Below, one piece after another: positions 34,437-40,386 of a stretch of 40,386 nt of DNA. Source of the DNA: Cyanobacteria bacterium REEB67 (lineage in GTDB: Bacteria > Cyanobacteriota > Vampirovibrionia > Obscuribacterales > Obscuribacteraceae); contig JAGXAB010000060.1 in the NCBI GenBank assembly GCA_018971775.1, forward strand, positions 1-40,386. The letters are read 5' to 3'. Numbering within the stretch: position 1 is the stretch's first letter; every line of letters begins with the position of its first letter. The position numbers and the translations under genes are program-made. The notes under the pieces were generated by a model that worked only from the letters and a program-made list of their open reading frames with translations, had not been told where the DNA came from and made no database searches.

Positions 34437-34694
34437 GGTACAGATCCTCTATGGCAATGAAGGGCTCCAGAACGCAAAGAGCGTCTGTTATACAGATTAC
34501 AAGGCGACATTTACACCAACCTTACAGCTAGCAAGCCACGGCAAAAACGGCGCCCCTAGAGGCTTTTCAAGAGGCGCACCAAATTCCGCGGGCGCCCGCG
34601 CCAGCGCACTCTTCAGCTCTTACAAATTATTTACAAGCGACTTGAAACAGGCTCTAAAAGCCGGGCTTGGCAACCGTGGTTTCTTTAAAAATTT
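34437..34694. other. leader region of the aminotransferase gene
   Basis: 258 bases. It contains a perfect 14-base palindrome, CGCGGGCGCCCGCG, at 34587-34600, and further G/C-rich paired segments around 34551-34580. No riboswitch class is recognised and no gene is evident. It could be a structured 5' leader. Confidence 0.45.
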
Positions 34695-35132
34695 CTAGGC
34701 GGCGAGATAGATTTTTGTCAGCGCGCCGTCCGAATCGGTCTCCGCTACTACGATCTGGCCGCCGAAGGCACCGCCGTCCTCGTAGTAAAGCTCCCAGGAC
34801 AGGTCTGCCCTCAAATATACCGAATGAAGATAGATGCTTTCTTGAAACTTACAGAGGTCCAGGGAAGGCCCTAAATTCCATTCCATAACCACGTGTTTAT
34901 TGAGGTAGTCAGCGACACTCCAACGCAAATCTCTTTCATTCTTTTTTAGCCAACTGAAAGCTTCCACCGCCGAAGGAAAAGGCTTGGCGATGAAACGGTC
35001 CGCATCCATCTGGAAATGCACTTCCTGCCCGGGCCTGAGCTCGAGCAGAGCGGTAGCCTTGTCGTCATCGGAAGCCCCGGAAAGACGATAAAACAGAGAG
35101 GTTATTTGCGCCGCAGTACTAAGTTGTTGCAT
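34695..35132 (-). CDS. hypothetical protein
   Basis: 145 residues, acidic, without signal peptide or membrane helix. The middle has a Trp/Asp/Leu-rich stretch (SWLKKNERDLRWSVADYL) and the end is beta-like (YEDGGAFGGQIVVAETD). I do not recognise the family. A GGGGTGGG ribosome-site-like run stands just before the ATG. It stands alone, upstream of the aminotransferase operon in the same direction. Confidence 0.66.
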   Translation of the reverse strand: MQQLSTAAQITSLFYRLSGASDDDKATALLELRPGQEVHFQMDADRFIAKPFPSAVEAFSWLKKNERDLRWSVADYLNKHVVMEWNLGPSLDLCKFQESIYLHSVYLRADLSWELYYEDGGAFGGQIVVAETDSDGALTKIYLAA

Positions 35133-35302
35133 TTCCCACCCCAGGCAGCGCCGGCTTTACCGACCTATTTAAAAACTATCGATAGACCCTACCACCCAAA
35201 ATGAGGGCGGCGAAAGCGTTTTGTTCCCAGTCAGGACAAATGATTGCGAGTATTTTGGGCCCAGGCCAGGGTCGGCAGCAAACCGGCGGCCCCAGAGCGG
35301 CA

Positions 35303-35335
35303 CAAAGTGCCGCGGCTTACGCCTGCGGCACTTTG
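35303..35335. terminator. strong G/C stem-loop after a minus-strand gene
   Basis: CAAAGTGCCGC pairs perfectly with GCGGCACTTTG, with a further GGC/GCC inner stem and a one-base bulge. It starts 11 bases beyond the stop at 35346. No T run follows on either strand, so it may act as an mRNA end-stabiliser or a factor-assisted terminator. Confidence 0.55.
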
Positions 35336-35345
35336 ACCGGCGCAT

Positions 35346-35747
35346 CTACATGCCGCCCGCACTGGGAGCGCAGCAGGTATTTTCACTGGCAGACGGTGCG
35401 GCCTCTCCGCCTCGGCTCATACCGCTACTGATGGAGCGCTTCCGGTGGCCGCTCGAGCCGTGCTTACGGCTCGAGGAATGGCGACCGCGACCAGCGCCGT
35501 GACGCTTCGAGGATGGCCCGCCGGAGGCCTGGGATTGATCGGGCGGTACATACGGCAGGCCGTTAGGTACCATCCCGCCTGGCTCGCCCTGGGCGATTTT
35601 TGAAAGCGGAGCCAGTAAGAGTGCGTTTATCCTTTGATCGGCGTATTTATGGCCTTTATCGTCATTACCAGGAGCAACAGCGCCGGCCGCCAGGGTGAAG
35701 AGCTGACAGCCGAGCAGAGCGGTCGCGATTGCGATTTTCTTTTTCAT
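35346..35747 (-). CDS. small exported Ser/Arg/His-rich protein
   Basis: 133 residues from the ATG at 35747, chosen because GGAGG stands seven bases before it; the frame extends 27 codons upstream without a ribosome site. Signal peptide at 1-22 (MKKKIAIATALLGCQLF). After about residue 70 it is low-complexity, rich in Ser, Arg, Lys, Gly and His, and ends with Cys-Cys and a Gly-rich tail. No family recognised. It follows the 1178-residue protein on the same strand after 184 bases that hold a hairpin at 35883-35898. Confidence 0.72.
   Translation of the reverse strand: MKKKIAIATALLGCQLFTLAAGAVAPGNDDKGHKYADQRINALLLAPLSKIAQGEPGGMVPNGLPYVPPDQSQASGGPSSKRHGAGRGRHSSSRKHGSSGHRKRSISSGMSRGGEAAPSASENTCCAPSAGGM
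35452..35475. repeat. perfect 10-bp hairpin inside a coding region
   Basis: CTCGAGCCGT, loop GCTT, ACGGCTCGAG. It lies within the Arg/Ser-rich part of the small exported protein. Its perfection is beyond what the protein sequence requires. Confidence 0.85.
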
Positions 35748-35931
35748 GGGTAAACCTCCAGAGTGTTTCACATAAGATGAAACGCTGCGCCGGAGAAATA
35801 GTTCAAAAAAACGACCGGGCAATTGCATGCCAGGGTCAAAGTATGGCTTATATACCAGAGATCAATCAGCGAGCAAGACATACCACTACCAGTAGTGGCG
35901 CTTTGCTCTCGATCTGTTGTCGATCCTACTT

Positions 35932-38900
35932 TTAGTTTTCGGCTGCTTCGGCCTTACGGCGCGCCAGCAGTACTTTGGCGCGGCTGTAATATTGCTCAGC
36001 CTCTTCCAGCTTGCCCAATTTCTTGAGCAATTTGGCGTAATCGCGCAAAGGATCGGCCAGCTCTGTACTATCCGGACCAAATTCTTGTTCGCGCAAGTTG
36101 AGCGATTTGGCCAGCAGAGGTTCGGCCTGGGCAAAAACACCGAGGCGAAATTGCAAGCCGGCAAGTGAAGTAAGGTTTTCGGCCAGGCGCAATGGTTCCG
36201 GTTTTTCGGCTCTTTCGAGGATGTCCACAGCACGGCGAATCATCGGTTCGGCCTGATCAAAAAGTTCCTGCACGCACATCACACCGGCAAGATTGTTCAA
36301 ATCGTCGACGAGGTCGATATGATGCGCACCAAGCTCACCCTGCCGCCAGGAGAGGATGCGCTCATAGGCCTTCTGAGCCTCGGCGTAATTGGCTTGCTCG
36401 TAATGCATCTCGGCCATTTTGGTCAGCGCGGTGGCCATGGCTGAAATCTGAGCGGTTTTGGCGGCATAAAGCTCGGCTTCGCTCATCGTCGGCAATTTAG
36501 AATTGGAAACGGATGCCAGAGATTTTGTTTTGGCGATGGCCGGATCGGCTGCAGCTGCGACCGGACTAGCAAGACTAGCAGTATTAGCAGTATTTGCAGA
36601 ATCAGAAACAGGAGCAGTGACGGCGGCTTTAGCAGCTTCGATTCTGGCCGCTTCGGCTTTTTCCGCCTCCGCTTTGGCAGCGGCTTCTTTAGCAGCAGCT
36701 TCCGCTCTGGCAGCTTCGGCCTTGTCAGCTTCCGCCCTGGCTGCTGCTGCTTTCTCAGCCTCCGCTTTTTCGGCCTCGGCTCGGGCCGCAGCAATCTTGG
36801 CGGCTTCTGCAGCTTCAGCTTCTGCTTTGGCAGCTGCAATCTTCGCTGCTTGGGCAGCATCCGCTTTGTCAGATTCTGTCTTGGCAGCAGCTATTTTCGC
36901 CGCTTCAACCGCTTCCGTCTTGTCAGATTCAACTTTAGCTGCAGCAGCCTTTGCCGCGGCTTTGGCCGGTGATTCGACCGATAGACTGGAGAAAAGTGAA
37001 CGCAGGTCTACTTCTTCAGCGACCTTCTTATTCGAGTCTTCAATCAGATTGTCGGTGCCGCCGGTAGCATCCAGGACATTCAAACGTGCGATCAATGCAT
37101 CAGGTTCGTCCAGCTCGCCCATCAATTTTTCAGGCTCTTCGCTTGGCTTATGACCGTTGGTACCGGCACTCTTAGCCAGTACGGCGTCGGCCGAAGCAGC
37201 AGCTGCGGCTGCGTCTTTGAGCTCGGCGGCCAACGCATTGTCACTGTTGAAATCAGTCAGCGATGGCTCGGAAGAGGCATCTCCTCCACCTTCGAGGCGC
37301 TGCAACAGATTATCGAGGGAGGCGCCCTCATCGCCGAGGACGGCATCTCCGACGACAGCCGAAGCGCGGTCCAGCTCTTCGTCGGTAATCGATTTGAAAA
37401 CGGCAGTCGTCTGGAAAGCATCGGGCCTGGCCCTTTCCGCTTCTTTCATCGCCATGTCTTCCGGCGCTTCACCGACAAGGGAAGCGACAAGCGACTCTGC
37501 GGCGGCACCGGTGAGAGCACTCTTGGCCAGGACTTCGTCAGAAGCACTCGTAGCGGTATCGGTCAAGCCAAGCTCGCGCAAAAGGTCTTCGGCGTTGGGA
37601 GCGGCCTGGGTTTCGACTGCCGATTCTTCAAGATCCGAAATGAGCGAATCGACAATGTTAGCGGCGGCATCTGCGGAAATCGGCACACTGACAGCAAGGG
37701 TCTCAGCAGTGATAACCTGACCATCCGTCAAGCTATTTGGCAGGGGCAGCCCAAGCTCGACCATGGACTCTTCCAGAGTGAGATTGCGTAAGCGCCCCTG
37801 ATTTATACAATGGTCCAGAATCTCGATGCCCTGCACCGAGTCGAAATGCCCGCTCTTGATCAAATTATGACAATCAAGAGCAGCAGTACGTCCGACTTCT
37901 GTTAAAAAACCGGTTTGCTGGAGCACTTCAGCCATGAGCAAGGGATTGGTGCGAGCCTGCTCAAAAGCATGCTCGATATCTTTGACCGACACAACGTGCG
38001 CGTTGATCAACAGTGATTCAAAAGGATGAGCGGGCACTGGACTTAGTTTTGGAGTGACATTCAGCTGGGCCGCCAGACCGGGTTGATCGGCTGTGGTGGA
38101 TTGCTCCGCCACCGCCTGAGATACCACGGTCTCGCTCGAGCCATTACCGCCATCATAAGGCTGCTGGTTAAAAGTAGCATCACCGAACAATTGATCGGCG
38201 TCGACGGCATCGTGCTGTCCGGTAGCGGTATTAAAGCCGGCCATGAGAGATTCGAGCGAGGGCGCCTCTTCAAAATTGGAGGCCGGCACGGGGGGCGGTG
38301 CACTCGGCGGCGCCGTGACAATCGCTTCTGCATCTTGAGACTGCGCCCTGACATTATGGCGAGAGGAAGAGTGGCGGCCGGTTTTAGGCGCGCTGATCAC
38401 GTCGTTAAATTCTTGCAGGTCGGCGCTAAGATCGTAATCCTGACGAGAAATAGAGCCTGGGGCAATGGTTTCCGCTTGCTCATCATAGCTGTGCTCGTAG
38501 TCTCCGAGCGGCAATTCAGGAGCCGTGGAATAATTGCCCGTGTCGACAACACCGTCGATGCGATCCTGCACTTGAGCAGGTACGACATTGGTTTCACGCA
38601 CATCGGAGAGGACCTGTGCGCCCTGTTCTTTGGTATAGACTTCGTCTTCCACCATCTGCTGGACGACCAGCGCCACATTCAACATTTCGGCAGAAACATA
38701 GCCCTGCTCGACCATGATTTCACCGATCGGTCTCTCAGTCAGCAAGCCGAGCTCAAGACAACTCATCACATCGGTTTCGTTCAAAAACTGCGCGGCGACA
38801 AGCAATTCACCGAGTTTTACCTTTTTCTGCTTGAGTGGTCTGAGATTGACAGCAGAGTCGCTCGGATTGATATCGTAATAGCCGACCTTCATACCAAGTC

Positions 38901-39468
38901 GGGTAGCTTCAGTGCGAAGACTTTCGATGGCCTCGGCGCGATCCATCATTTCGTCGCGGACGCGCACCTGCAAATCGAGCGCGAAACGCAAAAGAGAATC
39001 AGCAATGGAGTTATTCAAAACGAGAATACGACCAAGCGGCAAACCAGTCGAAACACTCCTCTGCATCGCCGCCGAAAGCTGACCTTTATTTATCAGACCA
39101 GACTCGAGCAGAAGCTCACCAAGGCGATTTGTTTGATTGTTGTTCTTGCCCTGATTTTGTTCCTCGCGCACCAGCTCGAGGATATCGGCCCCGGTCTTGA
39201 CGGCGATTTTCAGACAACGTCCGGCAACGGCCATATCAATTGACTTGTCACGGATGAGCGACTGCAAATCGACCGCTGACTGCAAATTTTGTTGTTTGAT
39301 GAAGCCGGACATGACAAGCATCTGACCAATGTGCAGATGTTTGGCCCCAGCGGATCGCACCGTATCATCAAGCTGCTTCTGGGTAATGATGCCAGCTTTG
39401 ACGAATAGCTCCCCGATCAAAATGTCTGTGGGGTATCGGCTAGTGTTGTTTTTCTTGAAAAAATCCAA
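35932..39468 (-). CDS. multi-repeat GspE-N/MshEN-like protein with TolA-like helix and TPRs
   Basis: 1178 residues, cytosolic by sequence. Four repeats resemble the MshEN/GspE N-terminal fold that can bind c-di-GMP: 18-74 (IGELFVKAGIITQKQL), 116-172 (RLGELLLESGLINKGQLSAA is a near-perfect half-motif), 219-275 (LGELLVAAQFLNETDV) and 482-540 (a weaker fourth copy), each followed by a helical segment of 20-30 residues. Residues 290-480 and 575-830 are acidic, low-complexity linkers. Residues about 833-950 form a long Ala/Glu/Lys helix as in TolA. TPRs occupy about 1000-1170 (AEAQKAYERILSWRQ, DQAEPMIRRAVDIL, AQAEPLLAKSLNLR). No ATPase, Walker or GGDEF motif is present. I infer a scaffold or c-di-GMP-responsive adaptor. 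The gene diverges from a response regulator. Confidence 0.82.
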   Translation of the reverse strand: MDFFKKNNTSRYPTDILIGELFVKAGIITQKQLDDTVRSAGAKHLHIGQMLVMSGFIKQQNLQSAVDLQSLIRDKSIDMAVAGRCLKIAVKTGADILELVREEQNQGKNNNQTNRLGELLLESGLINKGQLSAAMQRSVSTGLPLGRILVLNNSIADSLLRFALDLQVRVRDEMMDRAEAIESLRTEATRLGMKVGYYDINPSDSAVNLRPLKQKKVKLGELLVAAQFLNETDVMSCLELGLLTERPIGEIMVEQGYVSAEMLNVALVVQQMVEDEVYTKEQGAQVLSDVRETNVVPAQVQDRIDGVVDTGNYSTAPELPLGDYEHSYDEQAETIAPGSISRQDYDLSADLQEFNDVISAPKTGRHSSSRHNVRAQSQDAEAIVTAPPSAPPPVPASNFEEAPSLESLMAGFNTATGQHDAVDADQLFGDATFNQQPYDGGNGSSETVVSQAVAEQSTTADQPGLAAQLNVTPKLSPVPAHPFESLLINAHVVSVKDIEHAFEQARTNPLLMAEVLQQTGFLTEVGRTAALDCHNLIKSGHFDSVQGIEILDHCINQGRLRNLTLEESMVELGLPLPNSLTDGQVITAETLAVSVPISADAAANIVDSLISDLEESAVETQAAPNAEDLLRELGLTDTATSASDEVLAKSALTGAAAESLVASLVGEAPEDMAMKEAERARPDAFQTTAVFKSITDEELDRASAVVGDAVLGDEGASLDNLLQRLEGGGDASSEPSLTDFNSDNALAAELKDAAAAAASADAVLAKSAGTNGHKPSEEPEKLMGELDEPDALIARLNVLDATGGTDNLIEDSNKKVAEEVDLRSLFSSLSVESPAKAAAKAAAAKVESDKTEAVEAAKIAAAKTESDKADAAQAAKIAAAKAEAEAAEAAKIAAARAEAEKAEAEKAAAARAEADKAEAARAEAAAKEAAAKAEAEKAEAARIEAAKAAVTAPVSDSANTANTASLASPVAAAADPAIAKTKSLASVSNSKLPTMSEAELYAAKTAQISAMATALTKMAEMHYEQANYAEAQKAYERILSWRQGELGAHHIDLVDDLNNLAGVMCVQELFDQAEPMIRRAVDILERAEKPEPLRLAENLTSLAGLQFRLGVFAQAEPLLAKSLNLREQEFGPDSTELADPLRDYAKLLKKLGKLEEAEQYYSRAKVLLARRKAEAAEN

Positions 39469-39772
39469 AGCTACAGTTTCCCTCGGTCTACCTTAAAATG
39501 AAGTTCCGAATGTTGGTCGTCTCTTCCATTGTGTTCCCACCGAAACACCGACTCTAACCGGGCGCGAGCCCACCGGTTAATAGAAAGTCATTCATCCTAT
39601 ATATAATGCCACACAGGGCCTTAAAACTCTGCAATAAAATTTCCCTACCATCCTCACTTGGCGTCCAAAAATAGTCAATTGAATGCATGCCTTTGCAGCG
39701 TTTACGGGTAAGTAAGCATTAGAGGCCGACTAGAATTTGTCCGATATCCCCGCCCCGCCTCCGATTGGACCT
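39469..39772. promoter_or_regulatory. divergent promoter region between the MshEN-repeat gene and the response regulator
   Basis: 304 bases. TATAAT at 39602-39607 points toward the response regulator; TTAATA 19 bases upstream is a weak -35. The same AT-rich block reads TATATA on the other strand for the MshEN-repeat gene. TAACCGG at 39555-39561 and CCGGTTA at 39573-39579 form an inverted repeat, with GGGC-GCGA-GCCC nested inside, which could be an operator or hairpin. Confidence 0.5.
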
Positions 39773-40386
39773 ATGGCACAACCTGTCAGCATTTTGATCG
39801 TGGAAGATCACCACGCTACGATGGATGGCCTGACCATGGGTCTGGCTGCCCAGCCGGACTTTGAGGTGGTTGGCACCGCCGCGACGAGCGACAGTGGACT
39901 CTCTCTTGCCCGCGAAAAGCATCCAGATATCATTGTATTGGATTTGCATCTTCCCGGCTCGCTCAGTCCCCGGGCCACGATCGAAGCGTTCCGCACCCTG
40001 GCCGGCGACAAAACGCGACTGATAATTTTTTCTTCCGAAGCGCGTATGGCTTTCATCCAATCTGTAATGGCTATGGGTGTGGCCGCCTACCTGCTCAAAT
40101 CGGAGCGTGTGTCCACCGTCGCCGAGACGATTCGACAGGTTATGGAAGGCAAAACCAGCATCATTTCGCCCGAAGTAACAAAGACTGCAAAGAAAATGAC
40201 GCGCGCCGAGATGGAAGTATTGAGCATGCTTGGAAAGGGCATGAAATACCACGAAATCGCCGAACAACGAATGACATCAGTGGCCACAGCGCGGAAACAA
40301 TGCGAGACATTGCTGCTTAAGCTCAGCCTGGAAACCCGCGAGCAATTGATCGCCTGGGCCGTGCAAAACGGCTTCGGCAGTGTCGA
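39773..40386 (+). CDS. NarL/FixJ-type response regulator, 3' end outside window
   Basis: At least 204 residues, running off the window. The receiver domain (4-125) has acidic Glu11/Asp12, phospho-acceptor Asp57 in IIVLDLHLPG, Ser87/Ser88 and Lys109 in YLLKSE, all conserved. The LuxR-type helix-turn-helix starts near 142 (MTRAEMEVLSMLGKGMKYHE then IAEQRMTSVATARKQ) and ends LKLSLETREQLIAWAVQNG. It should be phosphorylated by a histidine kinase not seen here. ATG at 39773 is taken as start; a TTG at 39737, 11 bases from AGAGG, is possible and would add 12 residues. Confidence 0.9.
   Translation, partial: MAQPVSILIVEDHHATMDGLTMGLAAQPDFEVVGTAATSDSGLSLAREKHPDIIVLDLHLPGSLSPRATIEAFRTLAGDKTRLIIFSSEARMAFIQSVMAMGVAAYLLKSERVSTVAETIRQVMEGKTSIISPEVTKTAKKMTRAEMEVLSMLGKGMKYHEIAEQRMTSVATARKQCETLLLKLSLETREQLIAWAVQNGFGSV

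Noticed and set aside
34437..34694. Riboswitch or tRNA in the aminotransferase leader
   Set aside because: The region has palindromes, but no tRNA cloverleaf and no riboswitch class I can recognise.
38083..39243. 386-codon frame opposite the MshEN-repeat gene
   Set aside because: It is antisense to clear repeats of a real protein, and its translation shows no domain or start signal.

Overview
The window most likely comes from a free-living Gram-negative-type bacterium related to the non-photosynthetic cyanobacterial lineages (Melainabacteria/Vampirovibrionia, perhaps Obscuribacterales). This is an inference. The ribosomal protein S4 carries cyanobacterial-looking blocks (for example the YPPGQHG segment followed by a KRS-Y-A-L stretch). 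No photosynthesis gene is present. Many genes encode exported, repeat-rich or TPR-containing proteins of the kind common in that group. Base composition and coding style look uniform, and I see no phage, IS element, integrase, tRNA, rRNA or CRISPR array.

Left end (1-3.2 kb): the degraded 3' end of a TolC-type outer-membrane efflux gene, a secreted two-domain multicopper oxidase with a Met-rich tail (copper handling), and a single-gene rpsD unit closed by a strong UUCG-loop terminator.

Purine block (18.5 kb down to 3.2 kb, minus strand): purF-purC-purD-purN-purL-purQ-purM-purH-purE-purK, followed without a break by a cation diffusion facilitator and an unknown gene. Junctions are overlaps or very short gaps apart from purQ-purL (about 50 bp), purE-purH (about 40 bp) and a repeat-filled 93-bp gap between purH and purM. 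The ten pur genes cover every step from PRPP to IMP except PurB. PurL is a long form with its own N-terminal domain but with the glutaminase (PurQ) separate, and PurC is an unusually long, divergent form.

Envelope and peptidase block (18.7-32.3 kb): an operon of an NlpC/P60-like cysteine peptidase, a membrane-anchored HExxH peptidase and a small membrane protein; a convergent TPR plus anthrax-lethal-factor-like metallopeptidase; a 42-bp tandem-repeat/inverted-repeat array upstream of a large exported helical-repeat protein; a PEBP protein; two tiny stress-type proteins (lmo0937-like and CsbD); an MFS transporter with an exported coiled protein; a pair encoding an exported TPR-like and a Gly/Tyr/Pro-rich protein; and a His-rich LysM protein.

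Right end (32.3-40.4 kb): an MtnX-like HAD phosphatase and a class III aminotransferase in one operon, two small unknown or exported proteins, and a 1178-residue protein with four GspE-N/MshEN-like repeats, a TolA-like Ala/Glu/Lys helix and C-terminal TPRs but no ATPase. It is divergent from a NarL-type response regulator that runs off the window. This last pair is the best candidate for an undescribed signalling system.
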